DNA of 64,000 bases from Verrucomicrobiota bacterium (GCA_021772675.1 JAJFLO010000169.1:1-64000), one strand, 5' to 3'; positions 26,966 through 36,842 are shown, numbered from the stretch's first letter. Program-made: numbers and translations. Notes: generated by a model from the sequence alone, not told the origin.

Positions 26966-29900
26966 TTCCTAGATCATCAAACAAATTATACAAATAATTA
27001 TTCATTAGAAGTACGCTTTCAACATCAAGATCATATTTAGTCTTAAACAGTGCCATTTCATTTGCAAACTCCTCAGATAAATCTTCAGAAGTAAGCTTTG
27101 GTGCATATAGTATGTCTTCCGGAATCGGATGCTGATCCCGCTCACTAATTGTTCGAATAATCTGTTCTGCGATTTCTGGAAATTGATAAAACATTTCTGA
27201 TGCTGCAAGCAAATACAGTTTTAGATATAAATCGTCTTCAATAAACATGTCGATAACTGGTTTTAAAGATGATGTTTTATAAGAATTGTAAATTTCTTGT
27301 GCGCGATCAATCATTTTCAATTTTTTTAAATCCGACTGACATATTTTACCCTCACATTGGCGATCAGGTATGGAAAATATTAATCCATTTGGTGTCGAGA
27401 GGGTTAAATGATTCTCCCACCTTATTTCCTTTTGGCATAGAAACTCATCAATTGCAATTGCAATATGTTTGGCCATGTCAGGAGGAAACTTTTCGATAAT
27501 AAAAAATTTTTCTAAGGAATAAATACGATAATTTTTTAAGACAAACGTTACTTCAAAGAATTCCTCTTCCAATGAGCGATCTAAATCTCGATGATGACCT
27601 CCCTGTAGTAAATTACGGGCAAATGCGGGCACGGAGTTACTTAAAATAGTTTGGCGTGCTGACTTTATCAGGTTGGTTGCAATAGCGGGCTTGTCTGAAT
27701 TCAATATAGCTTCTTCATAGTAAATCTCCGCAATAATCTGTTGTGTTACAAAGGGAAGTTGACCACCAGTCATTTCGGAGCGGGTAAAGCTGTGAATCGC
27801 TAAGTTAAAAAGCTTAATTGCTTTTTCCATATCTTGTGAGAGTTGATAAAGAATTGCTGATCGAAACTGAGCTTTTGCCAAAATATGATAAGGTTTTTGG
27901 TAGGTAGATAAAACGGTTGAATCGATTCCATCATTTTCGCACTCAAAGGGCTGGATTTCCTTTTCTGCTTTTGCTAAATTTTTTTCCGCTTTTAAAACAT
28001 AATCTCTCCATTTGATCGGTTGAATTCCGTTAAGTCGTTGAATTGCCCAATACACCCATCGCCTTACCTCGGGGTCATGCTCCGTTGGATCGGCTAGCGA
28101 GTCAATTAAATTCTTCAATCCAAGTTGGTTACCCATTCGCCCTAAACTTTTGGCAACCTCAGCCCGAATGCGATATTCATGATCGGGATTTTTCCCATAA
28201 AGTTTACCTGAAAATTGTTGTATTATGCGATTTTGCTCTTCAATTGAAAAATTTGCATGACCGATTAGAAAGGCCGCAAGCCGTCTTTTGGGCCTATCGA
28301 GTCTAGAGGGTAATTCAAGCATTTCTAATAATTGTTCCGGTGAATTTTCGTCTTGTATTCGCCTTCCCCAAAGGTCCCGAAACACAGAATTTTTCATGGC
28401 AAAAATGTAAGGAACACCTTCCCTGTCTCTAATACCTTTCAATATTGGCTTAAATCGGTTTTGCTGAATTTTTGAAAGTGAATTTAAGATTTTATCTGCG
28501 TCTGGAGATAAACAGCTATAGTTATCTTCCGCACATCCAAAAATTGAGTGAAATTGGCTGCAACAATTGGCGAATTTTTGTGAAAACAGATTATTTCGTT
28601 CCTGAGTTAAATTAATGAAATCACAATTATTTTGGTGTGAAAATCGATTCATTAACGTCCACATTTCCGACAAGGTATAACCAATGATACCACTGACAAT
28701 ATGTTCTTTTACGTTATATTCAGGTGTGCGCTCAAATCCATGGATTATCATCAATCTTAAAGCATAAGACCAACCGATATTAACAACGGTATACGGTATA
28801 AATAGTATTCCCTTTTTGATTAAATACTCGTTTGCTTTAGGCGAGGCTGCATATGGTGATGCTTCAACCACAACTTTGCCGCCAAACGCCTTTGCATCTT
28901 TGACCTTAAAATCATAATGACCTGAAGTTAACACGAGTATATCTGCGTTATTTAGACAGGCTGTCGCATCCAATCCTTTTGAATTAAGTTCAGTGCAATT
29001 AAAAAGTTTTCCCGCACCTTTTAATACCCTTTTCTCTTTCTTTGCTTCCTTTGCATTAACATACCGGACTAAATTGTGTGGCAATTCTTCATTATTTTTT
29101 GCAAGAAGAGTATCATTTTTATCCATGATGCCAGTTATTTTTATAGCGAAATCAACGGCGTATTCATGAATGATTAAACTCGTAACGGCGTGATCTTCCA
29201 GTCCGTAATTTTTACCCCCTTTAACAAATATTCTAAACACTTTTGCACTTCGGGAGTCGTTATTCTGAGGTATAGAAAAATACTTTTCCCTAATATACTT
29301 ATCTTTGATGAGGTAAATGATTGCGACAACGGGTGAATAACCAGGAGTTTTCCACTTTTCAATCGGTATTCCCCACAGATTTTCAGTATTGCCAATCGCG
29401 AATAATCTAAATTTTTGTCCAAGAAGCTCCAGTAACCTATCAAGATCCCTATCCTTAAGAATTTGTTGTAGATTCCGAAATTTTGTTATGTTAATATGTT
29501 TTTGTGAAAATAATTCATTCAATACTTTTTTGTATGCACAGTCTGTGATTATATTAATTGATCGGTTTGAAATTCCTTTACCGATTGCGGCAATATATTT
29601 TTGTCCAAGAATGTCAGCATTTATTAATGCCGTTGTCCAAGATTTTAAAACCTCTTTTTTGCTAACCTTTGGCTTTGTAATTATTACTGCATATGCGCCA
29701 TCAAGGAAACCAATTGATTTATGGCATCGTTCAGCTATTTCACTATTTAATGGAACGTAGGAAAAATATTGCCAACGCTGAGTTTGATATTGCCTGATGT
29801 TTTTTACAGTAAGATAATCTAATGCGCCGACGGATGAAATAAGTTTCTCATCATTTACGCTGCTGTGTATTCCTAGAAGTGACTCAAAATATTCTGAATG

Positions 29901-30227
29901 AATATAGATTAATCTCCAGGGCTCAGATGAGGTTTTTCGGTCAATTGGAAGATGGACGTCAAAAGAATCGGGAATTATAGATAGGGTCCAAATATCAGTG
30001 CGTCTTGATTTGGAGTGAAGAAATGTATCAGTGGTTGAATGTCGATAGACCTTATCAATACAACCATTTAATGATTGAATGGTTGGCCGACAATTTTCAG
30101 GATAAATATGTAAAAGTGAATCTACGACAGATCGGGCAGAAGGCAAACTTTGGACTAAATCTTCGATATCTTTAAAATTTTGAAGAATTGAATCAGCTAA
30201 TTCATCATAAAACGCAAATGACTTCAT
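26955..30227 (-). CDS. Glutamate-dehydrogenase-like, HEAT and TPR fusion protein
   Basis: A 1090-residue soluble protein. Residues about 470-540 contain LNNADILVLTSGHYDF, then GGKVVVEASPYAASPKANEY and LIKKGILFIPYTVVNIG. This matches the NAD-binding end of Glu/Leu/Phe/Val dehydrogenases (ADIL.PAA, kivvEgAN.P.tpeA, GilviPD...N.G). The PAALGN element is changed, and a glycine-rich dinucleotide loop is not obvious, so catalysis is doubtful. Around 710-765 lies a HEAT-like pair (RIRAEVAKSLGRMGNQLGLK, LADPTEHDPEVRRWVYWAIQ). A TPR-like helical stretch (HILAKAQFRSAILYQLSQ) and further helices follow. It appears to be an interaction scaffold built on a degenerate dehydrogenase. The function is unknown; the domain calls are by eye. 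Confidence 0.6.
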   Translation of the reverse strand: MKSFAFYDELADSILQNFKDIEDLVQSLPSARSVVDSLLHIYPENCRPTIQSLNGCIDKVYRHSTTDTFLHSKSRRTDIWTLSIIPDSFDVHLPIDRKTSSEPWRLIYIHSEYFESLLGIHSSVNDEKLISSVGALDYLTVKNIRQYQTQRWQYFSYVPLNSEIAERCHKSIGFLDGAYAVIITKPKVSKKEVLKSWTTALINADILGQKYIAAIGKGISNRSINIITDCAYKKVLNELFSQKHINITKFRNLQQILKDRDLDRLLELLGQKFRLFAIGNTENLWGIPIEKWKTPGYSPVVAIIYLIKDKYIREKYFSIPQNNDSRSAKVFRIFVKGGKNYGLEDHAVTSLIIHEYAVDFAIKITGIMDKNDTLLAKNNEELPHNLVRYVNAKEAKKEKRVLKGAGKLFNCTELNSKGLDATACLNNADILVLTSGHYDFKVKDAKAFGGKVVVEASPYAASPKANEYLIKKGILFIPYTVVNIGWSYALRLMIIHGFERTPEYNVKEHIVSGIIGYTLSEMWTLMNRFSHQNNCDFINLTQERNNLFSQKFANCCSQFHSIFGCAEDNYSCLSPDADKILNSLSKIQQNRFKPILKGIRDREGVPYIFAMKNSVFRDLWGRRIQDENSPEQLLEMLELPSRLDRPKRRLAAFLIGHANFSIEEQNRIIQQFSGKLYGKNPDHEYRIRAEVAKSLGRMGNQLGLKNLIDSLADPTEHDPEVRRWVYWAIQRLNGIQPIKWRDYVLKAEKNLAKAEKEIQPFECENDGIDSTVLSTYQKPYHILAKAQFRSAILYQLSQDMEKAIKLFNLAIHSFTRSEMTGGQLPFVTQQIIAEIYYEEAILNSDKPAIATNLIKSARQTILSNSVPAFARNLLQGGHHRDLDRSLEEEFFEVTFVLKNYRIYSLEKFFIIEKFPPDMAKHIAIAIDEFLCQKEIRWENHLTLSTPNGLIFSIPDRQCEGKICQSDLKKLKMIDRAQEIYNSYKTSSLKPVIDMFIEDDLYLKLYLLAASEMFYQFPEIAEQIIRTISERDQHPIPEDILYAPKLTSEDLSEEFANEMALFKTKYDLDVESVLLMNNYLYNLFDDLGIIC

Positions 30228-30663
30228 TATGAAATTTTATTTTAATGCTACTCGTTGCTTTAATCATCTGGGCGATTAAAATTTTCAGTAGTCCTGTTCA
30301 CTGATAGGAAAAATGCCTTGAGCGAAGTTTATGATTGAAAACTTGGTGTCTCGTCACTTGGCGTGAAGTTGAATTTTGTCTTACACAATTTTAAAATATC
30401 TAACTTAATAGTTATGTACTAACTATAAACATAATCTATTAAAATTGTAGTTAAATAATATTGCACACTCGCATGTAATATAGTTCTACCAGGACTCCAG
30501 ATTCATATGATGTTTAAGGAAGTTGTGCCATTTCTCATTGATTAAATTGGATCAATCCCCAGCCAATCAGCTCCCATATAGGCGTAATTGGCTCTAGACT
30601 GAACTGAAGATTGCATCACGAATAAAGACGACATTATACATCCGACCTAGTCATGGCAACTAA

Positions 30664-30875
30664 CCTGGATTATTCATAAACTTTCTATTACGAATCGTCA
30701 TATCACATAATATCAACGAGTTATAAAGTTCTTCAGGTTCGAAATAGTTTCCACCCCGGCGGATTTTCAACATTATTCTCTACGAGCTGGAAGCCTGCAC
30801 GCAAATAATATTCATAACTCATTGATATTACGCAGTCTGATGACTCTCATTACAAAACTTTATGAATAATCCAGA
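30664..30875 (+). repeat. Diverged family A-like palindromic element
   Basis: Terminal repeats CTGGATTATTCATAAA and TTTATGAATAATCCAG are perfect over 16 bp. The inside shares GGTTCGAAATAGTTT, CATAACTCATTGAT and GACTCTCATTAC with family A, but the ends differ and about 30 extra bases sit near the centre. It is a sister lineage of family A. Confidence 0.75.
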
Positions 30876-30938
30876 CTAATTCAATTATAGATATTGATAA
30901 TGGATTGGTAGAGATAAATAAACTGGGTGATACACGCT

Positions 30939-30960
30939 TAAAGTATAACGTTATACTTTA
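30939..30960. promoter_or_regulatory. 22-bp perfect palindrome
   Basis: TAAAGTATAAC is followed directly by its complement GTTATACTTTA with no loop. The shape suits a dimeric DNA-binding protein or a weak terminator for the overlapping zinc-ribbon frame. Confidence 0.4.
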
Positions 30961-31187
30961 TGTTGTAAACCCCCATATTCAATTGATGGATTAGTAACGC
31001 ATTCAAAACGGGTTAATGTAGCTGCCGTCGAAAATTGCTCAAAAAAGAAATATTTGCGGTTGCAATTACAGCAGGAATATTTCTTGTTAGAAGGCATCAA
31101 TTTTAACCAAAAATTACGAATTACGCGTTCGTAAGACACTTTTTTACATGATGGACAATCTTTCCAAATTGTTTTTTCATAAGTATC
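30951..31187 (-). pseudogene. Small zinc-ribbon protein lacking a start codon
   Basis: The frame reads leftward from just after a TAA at 31188-31190. It carries two paired-cysteine knuckles, DCPSCKKVSYERV and YSCCNCNRKYFFF, separated by a basic aromatic stretch (IRNFWLKLMPSNKK). This is the layout of short zinc-ribbon proteins common in bacteria. No ATG, GTG or TTG precedes the first knuckle, so the intact fold could not be made from a normal start. The GTG beginning at VSYERV would lose that knuckle. Either an unusual start (ATT) is used or the gene has decayed. Confidence 0.45.
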
Positions 31188-31373
31188 TTAAGGGCTGTCA
31201 GTATTTAATATAATGATAGGAAGTATGCAGGAACTAGTTATGAAGCAATGAATATCCAGCCGTTACATGATATGGTTCAAATCACAAAAAATTAAATAGT
31301 GGATTTCGACAAACTTGGCATGTGTATAAAACGGATTCTAATCTAGAATAGGATTCATCAAAGGTAAAAAACG

Positions 31374-32711
31374 ATGAGTAAGAATCAATTAAAAAAAGAG
31401 ACCCCGGCGGAAATTATCCTTCGCCCATTTCAGGAATTTGCAAAAGTTGAGGCTTGTGGGGGAATAGTTTTATTTATTTTTACCATTGGAGCTTTGTTTT
31501 GGGCAAATTCAAAATGGTCCCATAGCTATCATCATTTATGGGAAGAGATTTTTTCAATCGGGATTGGACATTTTATCCTGAGTAAAAGTTTGCACCATTG
31601 GATAAATGATGGCCTTATGACCATTTTCTTTTTGATCGTTGGTCTCGAAATCAAGCGCGAAATTATGGTAGGAGAATTGGCTTCATTTAAAAAAGCAATT
31701 CTTCCTATCGCAGCCGCGATCGGCGGAATGGTTGTTCCTGCTGCAATTTATTTCGCATTTAACACAACTGGAGCCAGGCAGTCGGGCTGGGGTATTCCAA
31801 TGGCAACCGATATAGCATTTGCTCTTGGTGTATTGACTCTTTTGGGAAAACGAATTCCTTCTGGATTAAAAGTCTTTCTGCTAGCTTTGGCAATCGTTGA
31901 TGATTTGGGAGCCGTTTTCGTCATCGCAATTTTTTACACATCAGAAATATCGTGGAATGCATTAGGCACTGGAATGGGAATTTTTGCAGTGTTGGTAATT
32001 ATACATCAGTTACATGTTCGCAATCCGATTTGTTACTATTTTTTGGGATTTCTTTTATGGCTGGCGTTTTTAAAATCAGGACTTCATGCAACTATATCAG
32101 GTGTATTACTGGCATTAACGATACCGACACGAACTCGAATTAAACGCGAAGATTTTCTCTGGGGAACGTCATATTGGCTCAATATTTTTGAAAGTGCCAG
32201 CAAAGAGAATGACTGCGTGTTAGCAAATGAAAATCAACAGGAAGCCATTCATGCACTGGAACACTTCTGCGAAAAAGCAAATTCACCGGCATTGAAAGTA
32301 GAACACTGCCTGCATCCGTGGGTAACCTACGCGATAATGCCAATTTTTGCTTTCGCCAATGCAGGAGTACACATTGAGGGCGATATAACGAAGTCTGTTC
32401 TGTCATCGGTAAGTTTAGGAATTATTTTTGGGTTAGCGCTAGGTAAACCCATTGGTATCACATTATTTTCCTGGATTGCCATTAAGTGTAAACTCGCAGA
32501 TTTGCCAGAGGGAGTGTCCTGGTTGCAGCTAGTCGGAGGTGGGTGCCTTGCTGGTATTGGATTCACTATGTCAATTTTTGTTGCCAATCTTGCATTTGGT
32601 GAAGGTCAACTATTGATCATTGCTAAAATTGGTATATTGACCGCGTCTGCACTGGCTGGTATCTTGGGCACGGCTATCTTGCTACTTTCAAGTCCCAAAA
32701 ATGCAAAGTGA
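31374..32711 (+). CDS. nhaA: Na+/H+ antiporter NhaA
   Basis: A 445-residue inner-membrane antiporter that exports sodium in exchange for protons and supports pH and salt tolerance. The conserved ATDIAFALGVL (D146) and LALAIVDDLGAVFVIAIFYT (D176, D177, the ion-binding pair) are both present, with about a dozen hydrophobic segments. A soluble loop at about 275-310 (KENDCVLANENQQEAIHALE) is longer than in E. coli NhaA and is typical of many non-enteric versions. The gene stands alone, divergent from the fusion gene. AAAGG precedes the ATG as a ribosome site. Confidence 0.95.
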   Translation: MSKNQLKKETPAEIILRPFQEFAKVEACGGIVLFIFTIGALFWANSKWSHSYHHLWEEIFSIGIGHFILSKSLHHWINDGLMTIFFLIVGLEIKREIMVGELASFKKAILPIAAAIGGMVVPAAIYFAFNTTGARQSGWGIPMATDIAFALGVLTLLGKRIPSGLKVFLLALAIVDDLGAVFVIAIFYTSEISWNALGTGMGIFAVLVIIHQLHVRNPICYYFLGFLLWLAFLKSGLHATISGVLLALTIPTRTRIKREDFLWGTSYWLNIFESASKENDCVLANENQQEAIHALEHFCEKANSPALKVEHCLHPWVTYAIMPIFAFANAGVHIEGDITKSVLSSVSLGIIFGLALGKPIGITLFSWIAIKCKLADLPEGVSWLQLVGGGCLAGIGFTMSIFVANLAFGEGQLLIIAKIGILTASALAGILGTAILLLSSPKNAK

Positions 32712-32770
32712 CTATGCCTGTTGCTAAACGAAGTGAGTTCAATGGAGAGGCGTGGCGAGTTTCATCGAAA

Positions 32771-33577
32771 TTAACTACCGGTACTTTCGTAATGGTGTGT
32801 ACCTAAATTCCAAATAATCATTCCCACGGTCATTGAACCCAAAGCCACAATAGGTATTAACACTACGTAGTTGCGAAATTCAGTACTATTCAAGAAATAT
32901 GTAGACGGGAAAAAAGCGACGAAAGCAAACGGAATAATCCACATTAAAATATATTGAAGGAGCCGGTTATAAATTGTCACCGGATATTTACCAAACGTTA
33001 TCATATTAAACAATGGTGCCATCAGTCCAACTCGATCCGGCCACCAGAAACTAAACGCTGCCACGGCAGTAAATACACCGCCGTAAATGAACATGCCACA
33101 CACAATCATTAATAAGAAAATTATAAGTCTCAATATCGTCCATTCGAGCTGTAGCTCTCCAGATGCATAACAAATAATGGCACCCCCAACGAACATGCCA
33201 ATCAAACTTTCGATATCTACTTTCTCCATTAAAACTTGAAACAAACTATTTAATGGACGTAACAGAATTCGATCAAAATTTCCCTCGATTATGTATAAGC
33301 TTCCGACATTATATAGATTTGGGAAAAAAGCAAAAAACAGGTTTAACGGGAAGATGGAGAATCCATAAATAAACAAAATTTGTTCCTTGGTCCAGAAATT
33401 TATTGTTATGCTCTGTTTTGCAAATAGAACATCAATGAACACAAGAGTTATTAATTGAAACAATAGTCCGGTTACTAATCCTAATATTAAGTCTGCCTTA
33501 TATTCCATTCTTGTTTTCATAAATTGGGCAAGATAGGCAAAGGCTAAATCAAGGTGAAGAAAAAATCGACGAATCAT
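32771..33577 (-). CDS. ABC-2 type transporter permease
   Basis: The start is placed at the ATG at 33577 (MIRRFFLHLDL) because GGGAGGG precedes it and this lies two bases after the upstream stop. A longer frame opening at 33658 would overlap that gene. The roughly 268-residue product has six hydrophobic segments and is the DUF990-like ABC-2 permease type. Segments include RMEYKADLILGLVTGLLFQL, ILFIYGFSIFPLNLFFAFF, and GNFDRILLRPLNSLFQ, the cytoplasmic loop contacting the ATPase. It pairs with the next permease to form a heterodimeric channel. The exported substrate is not known. Confidence 0.82.
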   Translation of the reverse strand: MIRRFFLHLDLAFAYLAQFMKTRMEYKADLILGLVTGLLFQLITLVFIDVLFAKQSITINFWTKEQILFIYGFSIFPLNLFFAFFPNLYNVGSLYIIEGNFDRILLRPLNSLFQVLMEKVDIESLIGMFVGGAIICYASGELQLEWTILRLIIFLLMIVCGMFIYGGVFTAVAAFSFWWPDRVGLMAPLFNMITFGKYPVTIYNRLLQYILMWIIPFAFVAFFPSTYFLNSTEFRNYVVLIPIVALGSMTVGMIIWNLGTHHYESTGS

Positions 33578-33579
33578 AA

Positions 33580-34410
33580 TTACCCTCCCTGAATCAAAAT
33601 TTGTCGCTGGCATAATTTCCATACCAATCGACCAATAAAACCAATGATAATTACCCACAAAAACTGTAATATCAAAGCAAGGACCAATTCGCTCCCCACC
33701 AAGCTACCCAAATAAATTTTTAATGGCAGATAGGCAATTGCCTGAAATGGCAAGAACGCACTTATTTTTTGAAACCAAAGAGGAAACCAATCCAATGGTA
33801 TTAAAAGCCCAGACAGCAATTCAATAATCATATTTTTTGAATATAAAATCCCGCTAATTGACAGAAAAAAAATTGATAGTAATCCGATGATATAATTGAT
33901 ACCCAAATAGATGAGAACACTAAAGAAAGTACTCAATATGAAAAAAAGCATATGCCAGGGACTAGCAGGTGCTGAGATAGAAAACAGGCAGGATGTAACA
34001 ACAATGATAGGCGGTGTAAATAAAACAATTCGAAATAGGCTCTGTCCTAGCCCTCGTGCAAAATACATGAGTTGAAAATCAATGGGCTTAATCAGGTCCA
34101 TTGCTACGTGGCCCGACTTTACTTCTTCGGTTAACTCTCGATCAATGTAGTTAAGATAAAAACTTTTGGATATCCAGCCAATTGAAACATAAGTAACCAT
34201 TTGCTGTAGATCATAGCCGTTTATTGTACTTGATTGATGGTAAAGTGCTTTGTATAAAAAATAATAGACAGATACATGAATGATATACGTAATTATCCCA
34301 ATAAGATAGCTAATCCGGTATGCCAACATCTTATGAAACGAAATACGCATGTATTCATTATATTTTACGAATCCATCAATGATCGTATAAGGGAAGGGGC
34401 GTGTTGGCAT
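33580..34410 (-). CDS. ABC-2 type transporter permease
   Basis: A 276-residue membrane protein with six hydrophobic segments. The characteristic coupling loop HVAMDLIKPIDFQLMYFARGLG lies near residues 95-115. LSGLLIPLDWFPLWFQKISAFLPFQAIAY, near 210-240, is the conserved stretch before the last helices. It is homologous to the following permease gene, and the ATPase stop abuts its ATG, so the three genes are one operon. Relatives are annotated as exporters of lipids, drugs or viologens; no substrate can be inferred here. Confidence 0.85.
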   Translation of the reverse strand: MPTRPFPYTIIDGFVKYNEYMRISFHKMLAYRISYLIGIITYIIHVSVYYFLYKALYHQSSTINGYDLQQMVTYVSIGWISKSFYLNYIDRELTEEVKSGHVAMDLIKPIDFQLMYFARGLGQSLFRIVLFTPPIIVVTSCLFSISAPASPWHMLFFILSTFFSVLIYLGINYIIGLLSIFFLSISGILYSKNMIIELLSGLLIPLDWFPLWFQKISAFLPFQAIAYLPLKIYLGSLVGSELVLALILQFLWVIIIGFIGRLVWKLCQRQILIQGG

Positions 34411-35415
34411 TTAACTCTTTCGTTCTGAATAAATTCGACCGACTATTTCCTCTATTGAGGGCTCTTCTATAGCGATATCATTAACTTCTATTTCTTTTAT
34501 AACATTCTCTATAATTTTCGCCGGGTTTAGGGACTCATTACTAAAATTTATCTTGAGTCTTAATTGGTCCAATTTCTCAAGTTTTACATCGCTATTAAAG
34601 TTCAATTTTTCCTTTAAGTTATCGAAATCAAAGTTTTCCAATAGTTGAAACGTTATACTTCGATCAAGGGTATAGCGATTACGTAAACCGTCAATGTCTC
34701 CATCATACAATATCTTCCCGTGGTCAATCGTGATCAATCGTTTACATAAAGCTTCTATTTCTTTTAGATCATGTGTGGTTAAAATAATGGTGATGCCAAG
34801 TTCCCTATTTATCTTCTCAAGAAACTGCCTTATGCTAAGCTTGCCTATAATATCAAGTCCGATAGTTGGTTCATCAAGAAACAAGACACTTGGGTTGTGT
34901 AACAAACTTGCAACCAAATCACATCGCATTCTTTGTCCAAGAGACAATTTCCTAACAGGAATGTTTAATATCGGGTCTAAGTCAAGAAGATCCTTAAATT
35001 TGGAAAGTCGATCATCATAGATATCTTTTGGAATCTGGTAAATTTTTCGGAGAAGCTTAAATGATTCAATGACTGGTATATCCCACCATAACTGAGTTCG
35101 TTGTCCAAAGACGACCCCAATTTGTTTAGTATAATCATAACGTTGTTTATAGGGAATAAGATTGTTTACAACCAGGCGACCTGACGTTGGAATAAGTATA
35201 CCAGTCAACATTTTAATTGTTGTACTTTTACCGGCGCCATTGGGACCGATATATCCCACCAATTCCCCTGAATTTATTGAAAATGAAATATCATCAACTG
35301 CGCGAATTTCATCGTGTTCACGATAAAACAGATTGATCAGTGCGCCTTTTAATCCTTCTTTCCGCTTAAAGTTTTTGTAAACTTTGTTAAGATTTTCTAC
35401 TTCAATAAGGGCCAT
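34411..35415 (-). CDS. ABC-2 type transporter ATPase
   Basis: A 334-residue ABC ATPase. Walker A GPNGAGKST at 57-65, signature LSLGQRMR at 157-164, Walker B VLFLDEPTIGLD at 177-188, and the switch histidine in ILTTHDL are all present. An extra C-terminal domain (about 235-334) is typical of this exporter group. An insertion before the core (KRKEGLKGALINLFYREHDE) is also characteristic. It powers the two permeases encoded immediately downstream. All catalytic residues are intact. Confidence 0.93.
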   Translation of the reverse strand: MALIEVENLNKVYKNFKRKEGLKGALINLFYREHDEIRAVDDISFSINSGELVGYIGPNGAGKSTTIKMLTGILIPTSGRLVVNNLIPYKQRYDYTKQIGVVFGQRTQLWWDIPVIESFKLLRKIYQIPKDIYDDRLSKFKDLLDLDPILNIPVRKLSLGQRMRCDLVASLLHNPSVLFLDEPTIGLDIIGKLSIRQFLEKINRELGITIILTTHDLKEIEALCKRLITIDHGKILYDGDIDGLRNRYTLDRSITFQLLENFDFDNLKEKLNFNSDVKLEKLDQLRLKINFSNESLNPAKIIENVIKEIEVNDIAIEEPSIEEIVGRIYSERKS

Positions 35416-35606
35416 GAAATATTCTTTTTGGGGTCAGTGTGCAATGCAATTTGAAATTTGTGATCTTTTTGAAAGGTAAGTTAAAGTTCCGAACACGTTA
35501 ACTCGTATAAGTGATCTGAGGTGGCAAAGAGCAGATTATTTATCCCTTTAAGTAAGTTAGGGTTTGAGTGCAGAAAACCGGAACATCTTTTTTCGTTTCG
35601 TAAAAG

Positions 35607-36842
35607 TTAAAAAACGAAAGATTCATCTTGTAGTCGATTTTTCAGTTCATCAAGAACACGTCTTTCATCCTCCCGATCTTTGGCTATGAATGTGGCGCTA
35701 AATCGGATGTATGGACCCGCATCGTCCCAGGGCACGGTGCTGATCAACTTTTCCTTAATCAACCATTGACTAAATGCTTCGCCTGAATCAAATCTAATGC
35801 CGTTACTCGTTCCTATGGGTATTTTAACATATAGAAAAAAAGAACCTTCTGGTTCTTTGGTGTTAAATCCGATTTCGTTAAGAATACGGGTTAATGTCGT
35901 TAGTCTTCGGTTATATTTTTCACATATTTTTGGCGTTATTTCAGCATGATTTTCCAATGCTTTAATGGCGGCTTTCTGGATGGCCGCAAATTGACCACTG
36001 TCAGCATTATCTTTTACATGGGCAAAGGCATTGACAGCAAGAGCGTTACCGCAAACCCAACCCAATCGCCAACCCGTCATGTTGAATCCCTTACTCATAC
36101 TATGAAGTTCTATTGCAGTATCCATTGCACCGGGAATCGAAAAAATACTCAATGGTTTTCCCTTAAAATTCAACGCAGCATAGGGGGCATCAGAAACTAT
36201 CAATATTTCGTTTTCTAATGCGAACTCTACCGCTTTTTTGTAAAATGCCTCCGTTGCAGCAGTACCGGTTGGATTATTTGGATAATTTAAATAAAGCAAT
36301 TTTGCTTTCTTTGCCTGGTCGGTTGAAAGATTCCCGAAGTCCGGGAAAAAATTATTTTTCTCTGTTAGTTGTAAATTAACAACGTCTCCGCCCAAATATT
36401 TGGTCCAGGTCCCCATTACTGGATAACCTGGAATTGTCATGATGGATAAATCACCGGGATTAATAAAACAAGTCGGAATTAAAGTTAGTGCAGATTTACT
36501 ACCGATAGAATGGCAAATGTGCTTTTGTGCATCCAAATCTACATTGTATAAATCTTTCATATATAGCTTAATTGCATTCCTAAATTCATCGATACCATTG
36601 TCAGCATAGATACGATTTTCCCACTTCGCAGCTTCTTCTGCCAATGAGGTAACAACCTCTGGAAATGCCATGTCATCTGGTTCTCCAACCCCTACATCGA
36701 TAAGTTCAGTGTTTGGATGGTTATTCATGGCTTCTCGTTTTGCTCGTTTTATTTTTTCAAATTTATAAACGGTAGTGTCTTTACCAAATTGGTTACCGCC
36801 AAGGCGATCTGAAAAGTTCTCTTGCAAAAAACTGTTATTCAT
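35607..36842 (-). CDS. dapL: LL-diaminopimelate aminotransferase
   Basis: DapL converts tetrahydrodipicolinate directly to LL-diaminopimelate for lysine and peptidoglycan, bypassing the acylated intermediates. The 411-residue fold type I aminotransferase shows LIDVGVGEPDDMAFP (48-61), RIYADNGIDEFRNAI, YLNYPNNPTGT (184-194), VSDAPYAALNF (217-226) and the cofactor lysine K251 in HSMSKGFNMTGWRLGW. The combination YADNGI...FR and FNMTGWRLG is characteristic of DapL rather than aspartate aminotransferase. DapL is the route used in Chlamydia, plants and many other lineages, which is one clue to the organism. Confidence 0.88.
   Translation of the reverse strand: MNNSFLQENFSDRLGGNQFGKDTTVYKFEKIKRAKREAMNNHPNTELIDVGVGEPDDMAFPEVVTSLAEEAAKWENRIYADNGIDEFRNAIKLYMKDLYNVDLDAQKHICHSIGSKSALTLIPTCFINPGDLSIMTIPGYPVMGTWTKYLGGDVVNLQLTEKNNFFPDFGNLSTDQAKKAKLLYLNYPNNPTGTAATEAFYKKAVEFALENEILIVSDAPYAALNFKGKPLSIFSIPGAMDTAIELHSMSKGFNMTGWRLGWVCGNALAVNAFAHVKDNADSGQFAAIQKAAIKALENHAEITPKICEKYNRRLTTLTRILNEIGFNTKEPEGSFFLYVKIPIGTSNGIRFDSGEAFSQWLIKEKLISTVPWDDAGPYIRFSATFIAKDREDERRVLDELKNRLQDESFVF

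Larger units (their letters stand above)
30228..31373. other. 1146-bp gap with a repeat, a palindrome and a degenerate zinc ribbon
   Basis: The gap lies between the divergently transcribed fusion gene and nhaA. It contains a diverged family A-like element (30664-30875), a 22-bp perfect palindrome (30939-30960) and a zinc-ribbon remnant on the minus strand. The first 430 bp hold nothing I recognise. The last 180 bp should contain the nhaA promoter; TTGGCA, 18 bp and TAATCT near 31315-31345 are candidate boxes. Confidence 0.5.

Noticed and set aside
31261-31300. Short GGTTCAAATC-like motif considered as a tRNA arm
   Set aside because: No acceptor, D or anticodon arms can be folded around it; no tRNA gene was found anywhere in the window.
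33578-33658. Upstream extension of the second ABC permease
   Set aside because: The extra residues overlap the preceding gene, and a good ribosome site lies directly before the ATG at 33577.
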